Shown here piece after piece: positions 42,637 to 53,018 of a stretch of DNA of 64,000 nucleotides. The DNA comes from Protonemura montana (taxonomy: Eukaryota > Arthropoda > Insecta > Plecoptera > Nemouridae): contig OX387608.1 of NCBI GenBank assembly GCA_947568835.1, positions 17,270,535 to 17,334,534 on the forward strand, given 5' to 3'. Below the pieces are notes generated by a model that had not been told where the DNA came from, did not search any database, and was given only the letters and a program-made list of their open reading frames with translations. The position numbers were made by a program, and so were the translations under genes. Each line of letters begins with the position of its first letter. The first letter of the stretch is position 1.

Positions 42637-43212
42637 CTACTACTGTACTGTCACATGTCCATCTTTAAAATGTGTTAAAACTTGAGTTATTATGTCTCTC
42701 CGTTGGCTAATTTAATGTATCTAAGTATAAATCTCAACTTGGAAAGAAGCTTTCAAACGTTACTAGTTGTAAATGTCAACAGTGAACAATTAAAACCCGA
42801 CAAAAGTTTAACTCTTTTTACCATCGTTTATGTTTTTGTGTGAAATTGCACGCATTATTTACTCTGTCTCGATATGTTTGCTCTTTGACAGATAATTATT
42901 GTTTTAAATATCGTAATAAATTGTCATCTTGATGTTGTTTCGTTTCTAGCTCATTTTAAAACACCAAATACTGTAATTCTTTGGCTGATTCCCGAAATGC
43001 AGACCCAACCTAACCTCGGATGCCAATCAGATAATTAATGTGAGGATTGTTCCTCGAGTTCGATTTGCTCAAATAAATAAAATGCTATTAAAAGTCAGGA
43101 AAACACTCCGAATGTCTTGAATTATTCTGAACATCCATATACGTTGCTGCCTCCTTCACACCGGTCGCTACATAGACCCGACTCAACGCCCTCGTCTTTG
43201 CTTGTGTTACAG

Positions 43213-43418
43213 ACTATCGCCCCACTGGTTGGTCCGGGGACAGGTTCCAGTGTCCATCCTGCGACAAGAGCTACAAGTACAAGGGCGATCTGACCCAACA
43301 CATCACGTACAGTTGTGGCAAAGAGCCGACCCTCCAGTGTCCGGTCTGTCCCTATCGGGGTCACTGGAGGTCCAACATGATCAGACACTTAAAGAACAAA
43401 CACAACGTGCTCGGATGA
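43213..43418 (+). CDS. lola: Z21: lola-type terminal zinc-finger exon
   Basis: Acceptor gcttgtgttacag ends at 43212, phase 1, 67 residues. The lead YRPTGWSGDRFQC and finger 1 (helix Y,G,D,Q) match Z18 residue for residue after the first codon. Finger 2 CPVC...H-LKNK-H, helix W,S,N,R, is instead like Z20. It ends KHNVLG. AATAAA at 43648-43653. The pattern suggests partial gene conversion or duplication limited to the acceptor and first finger. Confidence 0.93.
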
Positions 43419-43726
43419 ACCTTCTGAAGACGCTTCTCCGAGGAAAGAAAACAGCTATAGATGAAACCGGCTACAGATATGTGCTGTACCAATCGTTCTG
43501 TCAAAGTTAACAACATTAATCTAGTAGTCTGTAAACAAATTGACAATGTAAATGTACATTGCAAACATTGCTGGCCGACAATTCCGATAATGTTTAAATG
43601 CGTTTATATTGAAATAGCATCACATAATTGTAAACCCTTTAATTTTAAATAAAATGAAGACACCACGACTTAAGATATTTCAACTTGAGCAGCCACGTCC
43701 AGATTCTAAGACGCTTTTCTTTCCCC

Positions 43727-44030
43727 AAGGATGGATGGGATATCTGTGCAAGCTTCATCTGTGCTAGTCTTTGCCTCATAAGGATGGAATATCTGTGCAA
43801 GCTTTATCTGTGGTAGTCTTTGCCTCATAAGGATGGAATATCTGTGCAAGCTTTATCCGTGCTAGCCTTTGCCTCATAAGGATGGAATATCTGTACAAGC
43901 TTTATCTGTGCAAGTCTTTGCCTCATAAGGATGGAATATCTGTGCAAGCTTTATCTGTGCTAGTCTTTGCCTCATAAGGATGGAATATCTGTGCAAGCTT
44001 TATCTGTGCTAGTCTTTGCCTCATAAGGAT
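43727..44030. repeat. 49-bp minisatellite abutting the Z22 acceptor
   Basis: aaggatggaatatctgtgca... starts at 43780, 43829 and so on to 44025, with one diverged unit before. The last partial unit ends 19 bp before the Z22 exon, so it occupies the place of the branch point. Confidence 0.93.
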
Positions 44031-44049
44031 GCTGGTGTTTTTGTTGCAG

Positions 44050-44252
44050 TCTGGCACGGCGTGGTGGGGGACCAAGTCAGACACTGCTGTCCCGAGTGCG
44101 GCAAGTCTTACACCTACAAGCGTGGACTTACTGACCACCGGACGCATGACTGCGGCAAGGTGCCTCAGTTCCGGTGTCCGTCATGTCCATACGTGGCTCA
44201 CCGGAAGTTCAATGTCACCAAGCACTTGAAGAAAGTTCACCGTCTCGAATGA
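44050..44252 (+). CDS. lola: Z22: lola-type terminal zinc-finger exon
   Basis: Acceptor gtgtttttgttgcag ends at 44049, phase 1, 66 residues. The lead is WHGVVGDQVRHC. Finger 1 CPEC...H-RTHD-C, helix Y,R,G,D. Finger 2 CPSC..., helix R,F,N,K. It ends VHRLE. AATAAA at 44347-44352, within 100 bp of the stop. Confidence 0.93.
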
Positions 44253-44608
44253 CAGCTCCTTTACGCGATGGCTCTACTCGATTATACTTTCCGTTTTACC
44301 AAGATTCTTTCTCTCGCCGTTCGTGTACACAGCGAAATAACGCATTAATAAATGAAAAGAATCCCATAATTTGTTTGTGCTTCTCGAATGGTGATGGTCT
44401 TTCCGAGGCTATTTCTAGGTAAACGGCTGGTGGTAGTGTCGCTTGTCTTTCCGTCTCTCAACATTTATGACAGGCTTGCAGAAATGCAAGCCGGAAGGTC
44501 AATCGTAACAGAATGAACGACTTTATCTGCACGAGGTCGTGTATTTTGGTTGCCCGCTCGGTGATTGGTAGATACCTTCAAGTTGATGTCTTGTCCCGTG
44601 TTTTGCAG

Positions 44609-44814
44609 AGGTCGGTCTTCCCGAATGGTTGGGCAGCAAAGAGAGGTTCGCGTGTCCATCTTGTGACAGGAGCTACAAGTACAAGGGCGACTTGAATCAA
44701 CACTTGATCCATGATTGCGGGAAACCTCCGCAGTTCGAATGTCCTCGATGTCCGTACAGAGCGCACCGGAAGTCGACGCTGACCAAACATGCGAAGAACG
44801 TACACAAGACTTGA
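44609..44814 (+). CDS. lola: Z23: lola-type terminal zinc-finger exon
   Basis: Acceptor tcccgtgttttgcag ends at 44608, phase 1, 67 residues. The first two bases are AG, so an upstream T would give a TAG stop; with Z2 this excludes T as the last base of the shared exon. The lead is VGLPEWLGSKERFAC. Finger 1 CPSC...H-LIHD-C, helix Y,G,D,Q. Finger 2 CPRC..., helix R,S,T,K. It ends NVHKT. Confidence 0.93.
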
Positions 44815-45835
44815 GTGAACTTTGTTGCCCCAATATTCTGAAATCCATTTCAAATAACAAAAAAAAATCATCTTTTATCTAAAGATGTTATCATCTATTA
44901 TCTTTTAGCTGGAAGATATTTATGAGAATCATCTACTATCTTTATCTAGATAAAAAAAATTCTCTAGTCACAGGCCTAGCCTACAACCCAACTTACTGGA
45001 AACTTTTGACCGAGGCTTTTAATTTAATAAGGCAAATTTAAAGTTCATTTTTCGTTCTTTACATTTTTTAAACCAAAAAATGTGTTTCAAAACATTGATA
45101 TTTTGAAAATTGGAAATCGAAACATGTGCACAACGCAAGACGAACAAGAAATACGATTTTTTCAACTCCGTTTTTGCTTCGAAACGATAGACTTGGCGGC
45201 AAAACAGTGGCAAAAAATTGAATGTCGTTTTCCTACTCTGACATTAAATGCAATGTGTCAAAGTGAACTTTCCACGCCCAGTTGGGTCTTGAGATGAAAC
45301 TGCGTCTCGGCGCATGACATGTCAGTGCCTTCTTGATGCAGCGCCACAATTTAAATTTTACTTTGTGTCTTTTTTGTTGTTTTATATCTGTCTGTGTATT
45401 CAAATCTGGCAACATGGCGTCTTAAAAATGAACATCAATGTTGACCTAAAACACCCGCATTTAACATCGATTGTTGTTGAAGTTGACCACGAGGCAGACT
45501 CGATGACCAACCACTTGTAGACAATCAACCAACTTCACTTGTCTCATTGTTGTAACCTACTTTATTGTTAATTCTTGTATTTAATTAAAATAAACCAACT
45601 GCAGAAAACAACTGTCCACATTGCGTCGTCATGGTGATGAAACGTTAACACTTTAACATTCAATTGTCTTTCTTATAATCATCATCTCATGACGCTTGCT
45701 ATCTCTGTCACATGCTGTTTCTACTCGGCACCCTTCGAACAAAAGCACATTCCACCGCATCCTTGAGCTTGTTCACCGCCATCTTCTAGCGCACCTTCAA
45801 CTTTTCACAGCCCCTGACTTTGTTTTCTCTTTCAG
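44815..45835. other. 3' UTR/intron before Z24
   Basis: AT-rich. 44868-44955 contains imperfect repeats of atcttttatct/atcatctatta. No gene is supported. Confidence 0.4.
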
Positions 45836-46068
45836 ACTTGAAGGACTTGAGACTCCAGACAAGACACGGCTGTCCATCTTGTAGCAAGTCTTACAAGAAC
45901 AAACGAGACCGCGACTACCACGCCACGCACAACTGCGGCAAGGAGGCGAAGTTTATGTGCAACAAGTGTTCCTATCGGTCACAAAGAAGTTTTAATTTGA
46001 AGAAACATCTGGAGAACATGCACCCGTCATGTGGGTCAGAGAATCCAGGAGACCGAGCGGTCGTCTAG
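45836..46068 (+). CDS. lola: Z24: lola-type terminal zinc-finger exon
   Basis: Acceptor ttgttttctctttcag ends at 45835, phase 1, 76 residues. The lead is LKDLRLQTRHGC. Finger 1 CPSC...H-ATHN-C, helix N,R,D,Y; it has RDRDY where most have a leucine, so the helix core is atypical. Finger 2 CNKC..., helix R,F,N,K. The tail is MHPSCGSENPGDRAVV. Confidence 0.91.
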
Positions 46069-46224
46069 GCTCTAGAGGACTTTGTGCACAACTGAAAAAA
46101 ATGAAACAACATTTTTTCCAGAGCCAGGCTTAAAACTGTTTGAATCTCATGTTTTTAATAAGAAAATTGGCAATTATATTAAACATAACCAAAATATACA
46201 TTTGTTTTTATAAATGAACTCTTA

Positions 46225-47575
46225 TTTAAAATTGCAAACGCTTGCAATGCGCGGGGTATTTTATTATTAACAACACTATAACCGTCTCAAAAATTGATGC
46301 CCAAACGGGGACTCGAACCCTGATCTCCACCTGTCGCGGGTGTTGCCCTAACCAATTGAGCTACTTGGACCCCGATCTACACCTGTAGCGGGTGTTGCTC
46401 TAACCAATTGAGCTACTTGAACCCCGATCTCCACCTGTCGCGGGTGTTGCCCTAACCAATTGAGCTACTTGGACCCCGATCTTCACCTGTCGCGGGTGTT
46501 GCTCTAACCAATTGAGCTACTTGGACCCCGATCTCCACCTGTCGCGGGAGTTGCTCTAACCAATTGAGCTACTTGGACCCTGATCTCCACCTGTCGCGGG
46601 TGTTGCTCTAACCAATTGAGCTACTTGGACCCCGATCTCCACCTGTCGCGGGTGTTGCTCTAACCAATTGAGCTACTTGGACCCCGATCTCCACCTGTCG
46701 CGGGCGTTGATCTAACCAATTGAGCTACTTGGACCCCGATCTCCACCTGTCACGGGTGTTGCTCTAACCAATTGAGCTACTTGGACCCCGATCTCCACCT
46801 GTCGCGGGCGTTGATCTAACCAATTGAGCTACTTGGACCCCGATCTCCACCTGTCACGGGTGTTGCTCTAACCAATTGAGCTACTTGGACCCCGATCTCC
46901 ACCTGTCGCGGGTGTTGCTCTAACCAATTGAGCTACTTGGACCCCGATCTCCACCTGTCGCGGGCGTTGATCTAACCAATTGAGCTACTTGGACCCCGAT
47001 CTCCACCTGTCACGGGTGTTGCTCTAACCAATTGAGCTACTTGGACCCCGATCTCCACCTGTCGCGGGCGTTGATCTAACCAATTGAGCTACTTGGACCC
47101 CGATCTCCACCTGTCACGGGTGTTGCTCTAACCAATTGAGCTACTTGGACCCCGATCTCCACCTGTCGCGGGTGTTGCTCTAACCAATTGAGCTACTTGG
47201 ACCCCGATCTCCACCTGTCGCGGGTGTTGCTCTAACCAATTGAGCTACTTGGACCCCGATCTCCACCAGTCGCAGGTGTTGCTCTAACCAATCGAGCTAC
47301 TTGGACCCCGATCTCCACCTGTCGCGGGTGTTGCTCTAACCAATCGAGCTACTTGGACCCCTATCTCCACCTGTCGCGGGTGTTGCTCTAACCAATTGAG
47401 CTACTTGGACCCCGATCTCCACCTGTCACGGGTGTTGCTCTAACCAATTGAGCTACTTGGACACTGGCTTTTTGAGACGATTTTAGTGTATCAGCCCCTT
47501 AGTGTATATGTATGTTTAAGTTTCAGGTGGAGATCGGGATTCGAGTCTGCGTTTGGGCATCAATTTTTGAGACGG
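46225..47575 (-). mobile_element. tRNA-derived SINE with a 52-bp A-box unit amplified about 22 times
   Basis: On the minus strand: 5' segment remnant, CGTCTCAAAAAGCCAGTG, then about 22 tandem 52-bp units (each TAGCTCAATTGGTTAGAGCA, acacccgcgacaggtggaga), a single B box near 46310 and the usual tail. Alternating variants (cgggtgttgctc/cgggcgttgatc and cacggg) show amplification in multi-unit blocks. A second partial SINE end lies at 47525-47575. No intact tRNA gene is present: the loop has G where U33 is required. Confidence 0.88.
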
Positions 47576-47731
47576 TTACAGTGTTGTTAATAATGAAATA
47601 TAATTTGTTTACGATATTTTTATTTTATTTAGCATGTGTTTACTAACGCAACACTAGGTGACCCAGCAGTATCTTTTAGTTCTTCCGAGACACGCTAGTG
47701 GTATTAAATCAAGTCCACGTCATTGTTGCAG

Positions 47732-47943
47732 ACTTGTACCCAGGGCTGGACACGTTCGTTCAGGGTCTGGGTCGATTCCCGTGCGTGGCATGCGGCAAGT
47801 CTTACAAGAACCGAGCCGATCTGTCTCAGCATCTCGTGCGGGAGTGCGGCAAAGAGCCGCAGTTCCGGTGTCCGGCATGTCCGTACCGGTCACACCGGAA
47901 GTTCAACGTCACCAAACATCTGAAGAATGTTCACAAGATCTAG
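47732..47943 (+). CDS. lola: Z25: lola-type terminal zinc-finger exon
   Basis: Acceptor gtcattgttgcag ends at 47731, phase 1, 69 residues. The lead is LYPGLDTFVQGLGRFPC. Finger 1 CVAC...H-LVRE-C, helix N,A,D,Q. Finger 2 CPAC..., helix R,F,N,K, nearly the same as Z22. It ends NVHKI. Confidence 0.93.
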
Positions 47944-48019
47944 CCGGCGCCATACCGGAGATTAAAACAACTGTTTATTTAAAAACTCATTTTAGAACCT
48001 AATTTTGTGACTTCCTGTG

Positions 48020-48300
48020 ACCTGACAAAAACTATTTCAACTGGGTTTTCAATGCTCAGTAAAGAACAACTGAATTTCCCAACGTTTTTTAACTTGTACC
48101 TGTTACTTTAACAAGGGTAAGAGCAGTCCTGACAATTTTCCAATAACAAAATTGCCTAGTTCGAGCTTCCTAGATGCATCTAAATAAAATAATCAGGGTC
48201 AATAACTCTAAAACTAACGTATTTTGTATTTTCTGAAATAAAATTCCCGATCAAATTGGCGTTTTTTTTTAACTAACTTTAACCAATTATGTGTATTTAT
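48020..48300 (-). mobile_element. Foldback-family copy
   Basis: Left arm and centre in the minus orientation, from aaaactatttcaactgggtt to the attggcgttttttt segment. 48350-48430 holds a scrap of the 5S-SINE tail (gatgatgaaccaaacctaac). Confidence 0.75.
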
Positions 48301-48618
48301 GGAAACTTGTGACCTGTTTTCTTGTGAGATGCATTTGAAAATATCGGCGAGCAAGTTGCTATTAGACGTAACATACATTATGATGATGAACCAAACCTAA
48401 CCTAGCCTTAAAGGGAGAGGGGGAAACTCGGTGTATTACATTAGACATAAGCAAGTTGAGAGTTGGGCTATAATACGATAAATACGACATCCGCTAAAAT
48501 ATTTGCAAATCACGGTACTGGGATTTAAATACTCTTGAATGATGCAGAAGATGCTGATTGGTGGTTTTTAACTTGTCTCATTGGTCAACCATTCCTCTGA
48601 CATCTTCTAACATTTCAG

Positions 48619-48812
48619 ATTGTCTTCGAGTTGTTCCCACCCAGGAGTGGTATCCGTGCCCGGCCTGTAAGATGTCGCTGACCAAACAATGTCCGAACTG
48701 TCCGTACCATCTCAAGCAACATCACAAGATCAAGACGACCAGGATTATAAGACCGATCTCACCGATGTCACGGCGCATGCTCGGCTTGAACTCGAAGAAC
48801 ACTAAGAAGTAA
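48619..48812 (+). CDS. lola: Z26: degenerate lola-type exon, first finger destroyed
   Basis: Acceptor tctaacatttcag ends at 48618, phase 1, 63 residues. The lead CLRVVPTQEWYPCPAC parallels Z27 (FLRVVQPQERFPCPSC), so the two are duplicates. After CKMSLT the sequence jumps to KQCPNCPYHLKQHHKI: about 25 residues including the finger-1 His and Cys are missing. The second finger lacks a properly spaced His pair. The frame stays open to RRMLGLNSKNTKK with a basic tail. AATAAA at 48885-48890. It is either a decaying exon or a new finger-less end. Confidence 0.75.
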
Positions 48813-49330
48813 CTTTAGTTTCTGTTCTGCAAATACCGGTTTGACTTCACAACGTGTTTTAAAACATAGTAACAGGTCATTAAGAATAAAATATGGACAG
48901 TAAAATCACAAATAATTATTTTTAGTTGATTTATATGAATACAGTTGGGTTATAATTCGCATTATTTTCGTTTGCTTTTCTTTGAATTCACAGCTCAGTA
49001 AATTGTTGATATCCCTATGTTCTGATTTTGTAGCTCAAATATATTTACGTGGACAAAACGTTGAACTTTTCTTGAATTTTCGCTGACCAATTTCCCTGCT
49101 GTATTGTTTGCAAAACTGGCCGCCAGTTGGTTTCTTCGCCCGTCTCGAAATAAACAAAGTCACTAGATCGTTGTCCACTTGTTCGTTCCATTTACCAGGC
49201 ATCCATTTTGTAATCCTGATAATCCTGACCTACACTGTAACTGGTACATGTCATTAAAGTTAGACTTGTAGCGTTGAGCAGCCTGATGACCAACCTGTTC
49301 TCACCAAACGCTTTGACGTGTTGGAAACAT
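48813..49330. other. 3' UTR/intron, no gene seen
   Basis: AT-rich sequence containing only a weak trace of the foldback arm (ctgtaactggtacatgtcat) near 49235. Confidence 0.4.
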
Positions 49331-49990
49331 AGGTTCTCGTGAGATCACCGAAGTTAAGCAACACTGCGCTGGGTCAGGTATTGGATGGGTGACCATCATA
49401 CAAATGACCAGTTCTGTTCGGGAGAGAGGTTGGAGGGATGAAAGTTATGCAACACTGCGCTGGGTCAGGTATTGGATGGGTGACCATCATACACATGACC
49501 AGTTCTGTTCAGAAGAGAGGTTGGAGGGATGAAAGTTAAGCAACACTGCGCTGGGTCAGGTATTGGATGGGTGACCATCATACACATGACCAGTTCTGTT
49601 CGGGAGAGAGGTAGGAGGGATGAAAGTTAAGCAACACTGCGCTGGGTCAGGTATTGGATGGGTGACCATCATACACATGACCAGTTCTGTTCAGAAGAGA
49701 GGTTGGAGGGATGAAAGTTAGTACAGCAACTTCACTCGCCTTGCTTATCAACCTTTTGACAGCATAGGTTTGTGGAGGAATCCTGTTGGTTGCATTGTAC
49801 CATCCTTCGGAAGGGACGTTAAGCCGGTGGTCCCCTTGGTGCTCTTCGACAGGAGTAGGCTACCGGGTTTCCCCTTCCTTCTACGCTAGGTGAGCTTCAT
49901 AATCATCATCATCCACTCATTCACCGACGCCATCAGACCAGTGCTGCATGGCCAGATGTCAAAACAGTGCTAAGTTAAACACTACAAATA
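49331..49990 (+). mobile_element. 5S rRNA-derived SINE, complete copy with a multiplied head
   Basis: It starts ggttctcgtgagatcaccga then agttaagcaacactgcgctg, tracking animal 5S rRNA through GGATGGGTGACC. The 91-bp head unit is repeated about four and a half times and is then joined at about 49735 to the body (cttcactcgccttgcttatc, ggaagggacgttaagccggt, cttcgacaggagtaggctac) and the tail (catcatcatccactcattca). This copy links the head units at 1 and 4414 with the bodies at 38.2, 52.0 and 62.1 kb. Confidence 0.85.
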
Positions 49991-50060
49991 ATAATGACCA
50001 ACCACTTCTCTGGTCTCGCCACGACCACAACTTAAGTCCCTTCTTTGTCTTTAGTTCCAG

Positions 50061-50260
50061 ACTTTCTTCGAGTCGTCCAGCCCCAGGAGCGGTTCCCGTG
50101 TCCATCATGTGGCAAGACGTACAAGTACAGACCTGACCTGACCCAGCACTTGATCCATGACTGCGGCAAAGAGCCTCAGTTCCAGTGTCCGAGCTGTCAG
50201 TACCGAGCTCATAGAAAGTTCAACCTGATGAAACATCTCAGGAATATTCATAGGACGTAG
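50061..50260 (+). CDS. lola: Z27: lola-type terminal zinc-finger exon
   Basis: Acceptor gtctttagttccag ends at 50060 (an upstream ag at 50053-50054 would break the phase), phase 1, 65 residues. The lead is FLRVVQPQERFPC. Finger 1 CPSC...H-LIHD-C, helix Y,P,D,Q; proline inside the helix is unusual. Finger 2 CPSC..., helix R,F,N,K. It ends NIHRT. AATAAA at 50584-50589. This is the intact relative of Z26. Confidence 0.92.
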
Positions 50261-50279
50261 GGTTCGATAAGTAAAGACT

Positions 50280-50445
50280 AAGTAAAGACTGCGCTTACTC
50301 TTGATAAAGTAACAGGTATAAGTTACAAAACGTTGGGAAATTTAGTTGTTCTTCACTTAGCATTCAAAACCCAGTTGAAATGGTTTTTGTTAAAACTAGT
50401 GCTAAGTTTACATCAAGTAGACACGAGTCTACAAACAAAAAAAAT
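50280..50445 (+). mobile_element. Foldback-family right arm
   Basis: From cttgataaagtaacaggtat to tagacacgagtcta. It starts about 20 bp after the Z27 stop. Confidence 0.75.
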
Positions 50446-50982
50446 GCGCTCGATGTTGTCTCGCATGGTTTGCTATTGTTTCGAAGCCTAGTTTTTAAAG
50501 CGACTCAAGATGGCCACGGTGACCGTTAAATCGCTGTGCGTATTGCTATTAGCAACGCACACATGTTATGTGTAAAACCTGTAAATAAATTTAATGTACC
50601 TTCCGTGTGCTAACTTGAATGTCTGTCCATCTTCCTTTACCATACCATTCCCATGCACACAATGTCGACAATGCATTCATACCAATATCACATTGTCTGA
50701 TGATTAATCTGGTATTACAAATTAAATAAAAAATAAATTTAACATTAGATGACAGAGTTAAAGTGAAAGATTCAGACTTTGGGGTGACTGGAAGTTGCTT
50801 CTCTCACCACGGACTTCGGGTAACCTCGGTGGCATGTTTTTCCAGACATCCCTCGACTTCTTTGCGTGCGTTTGATCGCATCCACCTCTGGACTCGGGGT
50901 TTGAATCCCTGTGACACCCCTCATGTAATCCACGAACGTGGTTCCATCGAACTCTTCTCACAAACCACGGTCCCGATTTCAG

Positions 50983-51218
50983 CATGGCTGGTGAACTTGC
51001 CCGCGCCTGCGCAGCACCGCTGCTCCAAGTGCAGCAAGATGTACAAGCACAAGAGCGACCTCGGGCGTCACCGCCGCCTAGAGTGCGATGGTAACCCGCG
51101 GTTCCCGTGTCCGTTCTGCGAGTACCGGGCCTTCCAGAAGAGCGCGCTCAAAAAGCACCTGCTTCGACTGCACGCCGCCCAGATGGCGTTGATGACGTCG
51201 CCACAGCAAGCTGTCTAG
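50983..51218 (+). CDS. lola: Z28: lola-type terminal zinc-finger exon
   Basis: Acceptor ggtcccgatttcag ends at 50982, phase 1, 77 residues. The frame is open far upstream (to 50763), but that part has no finger content and lies before the acceptor. The lead is WLVNLPAPAQHRC. Finger 1 CSKC...H-RRLE-C, helix H,S,D,R. The linker is DGNPRFP. Finger 2 CPFC..., helix Q,S,A,K. The tail is LHAAQMALMTSPQQAV. AATAAA at 51263-51268. The first finger is closer to the left and right groups than to its neighbours. Confidence 0.92.
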
Positions 51219-51672
51219 TCGACCTGGTGTGGGACTTCTTCGTTCTTGGCCAATCAGAGTTTAATAAAATATATTTCGGGAAAGTACAACGCGTTCCCTT
51301 TTCCCTTCCCTAACAATCTTTATCCTTCCTTATTATGGTTTTTAGACTCATGTCTACTTGATTTATCCTTGGCACTTGTTTTAACAAAAACTATTTCAAA
51401 TAGCTTTTGTTTTCTCCTGCCTCCTCGCTGAGAAGCGAAACAAACGCAAGACTTAAGAATGTTATATTTGAAAAACACCGAAAATTTCTCACTTGCTTTG
51501 GAATTTCTTTTCACATTCAGATAAAACTTAATCAACTGTTTAGCATGAAACTAAGACGCGATCTGCTCAATTTTAACCTAAAATTATCGTCAAGTTTTTC
51601 TTGAAATTATTGAGATGATTTCTGCTCTGTTTGAGGTCCGACCACTCAGCTGACTCAAACCACTTGTTGCAG

Positions 51673-51860
51673 CCGCTTCAACTTTGCCCCGCTGCGCGCG
51701 CTGCTGTCGCTGCTACAAGTATCCAGGAGACCTGGCACGTCACGTGCTTCTTGGATGCTCTCACACGCCTGCGCGCCTGCACTGCCCTCTGTGCGGCTAT
51801 CGTACGCACTACAAGCACGCGTTGCGTAGTCACGTCACGCATGCGCACGAACAGCAGTAG
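51673..51860 (+). CDS. lola: Z29: lola-type terminal zinc-finger exon, divergent
   Basis: Acceptor accacttgttgcag ends at 51672, phase 1, 61 residues, no in-frame ATG. The lead is ASTLPRC. Finger 1 CARC-CRCYKYPGDLAR-H-VLLG-C, helix Y,G,D,R, with two further cysteines directly after the second ligand. The linker is eight residues (SHTPARLH) instead of seven. Finger 2 CPLC...H-VTHA-H, helix Y,H,A,S. It ends EQQ. CpG-rich codons contrast with the AT-rich flanks. Confidence 0.88.
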
Positions 51861-51969
51861 CCTGCGATCGTTGGCCTGGTCATGATTTGTCACTTATAAA
51901 GATGTTTCTAGAATTAATTATTCGTCGTGCATTTGTTTAATTATCCCGAAAGTACAAAACCTCGTTTCA

Positions 51970-52550
51970 TCATCACTCACTCAGGAGTAGGCTACGTGCC
52001 GGCACCTGGTTTCCCCTCCTCCCTTCTAGGCTAGGTTATGTTCATCAGGTTGGTTTTTAAACTTAGCACTAGTTTTAACAAAAATTATTTCAAATGGGTA
52101 TTGAATGCTAAGTGAAGAACAACTAAATTTCACTTAAATAAACTAAAAATAAATTTACTTGTCCTTTACGTAGCATTCAAAACCCATTTCAAATAGTTTT
52201 TGTTAAGGTTCATCATCATCCACTCGTTCACCGACGCCAATAGACCAGCGCCGCATGGCCAGATGTCAAAACTGTGCTAAGTTAAACACCACAAATCAAT
52301 CAAATCAACCGTGCCTATAGAAGGTAAGCTGTAAGTGCGACCAGAGGAAGATGGAATCGATCGGCATATGTCTTCAGTACCGAGTAGCCTGTACTCTATG
52401 ATTGTTTTTAGACTCATGTCTACTTGATGTAAACTTAGCACAAGTTTTAAACAAAAACTATTTCAACTGGGTTTTCAATGCTAAGTGAAGAACAACTAAA
52501 TTGTCCTTTACTTAGCATTCGAAACGCATTTCAAATAGTTTTTGTTATTG
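51970..52550 (+). mobile_element. 5S-SINE body with nested foldback fragments
   Basis: SINE body pieces at 51975-52050 (ggagtaggctacgtgccggc) and 52205-52300 (catcatccactcgttcaccg) are separated by inverted foldback arm ends (52060-52215), an insertion into the SINE. Another arm pair is at 52400-52545. A smaller arm fragment is at 51335-51405. Confidence 0.7.
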
Positions 52551-52788
52551 TACTGTGTTTTCATTTGATCCCTAGTGCATTCAAAGTGTAGACCACGTCA
52601 GTTATTATATACAAGCAAACACATGTCAGAAAAGTCATTACAATTGTGGCAAATGTCAACGCAAGAGTGAAAATAAAAACATATTGTCAAAGTGATGCTG
52701 TTTTGTAAGGAGGTTTTAAAGCTATCTCCATTTTTGACCGCTTCTGCCAGGCGTCTGCCAGTTCTGACTCGCTCTGTCTTTGTTCCAG

Positions 52789-53018
52789 GTGGCGACGGGC
52801 GACTTCTCTGTCCGAAGTGCACCAAGAGTTTCAAGGTCAAGAGTCACCTGAATCAGCACCTGCGTCACGCGTGTGGGATTCGGCCGCAGTTCACTTGTCC
52901 CAGGTGCCCCTACGCGTCGAACTGGAAGTTCTGTCTGACCAAACACGTGAAGAGGATTCATCCGGAGGCTGGCTACCACGCGACCAAGACCGTCCAACAA
53001 AATCCGCCTTTTCATTAG
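52789..53018 (+). CDS. lola: Z30: lola-type terminal zinc-finger exon
   Basis: Acceptor tgtctttgttccag ends at 52788, phase 1, 75 residues. The lead GDGRLLC is short. Finger 1 CPKC...H-LRHA-C, helix V,S,H,Q. Finger 2 CPRC..., helix W,F,C,K. The tail is long: IHPEAGYHATK to NPPFH. AATAAA at 53275-53280. This is the last exon with a non-Glu/Cys-type (HAC) first-finger end. Confidence 0.92.

Noticed and set aside
46225-47575. Cluster of functional tRNA genes
   Set aside because: Most units carry only an A box and lack the T arm and the acceptor 3' half. The anticodon loop lacks U33, and flanking SINE segments are constant.
49331-49735. 5S rRNA gene cluster
   Set aside because: Only the internal 5S-like part is present and diverged, joined to a SINE body; the 5' and 3' ends of 5S rRNA are missing.
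50763-50982. Upstream extension of Z28 from an ATG at 50763
   Set aside because: Lies before a good phase-1 acceptor and has no lead-like or domain content; likely intron that is open by chance.
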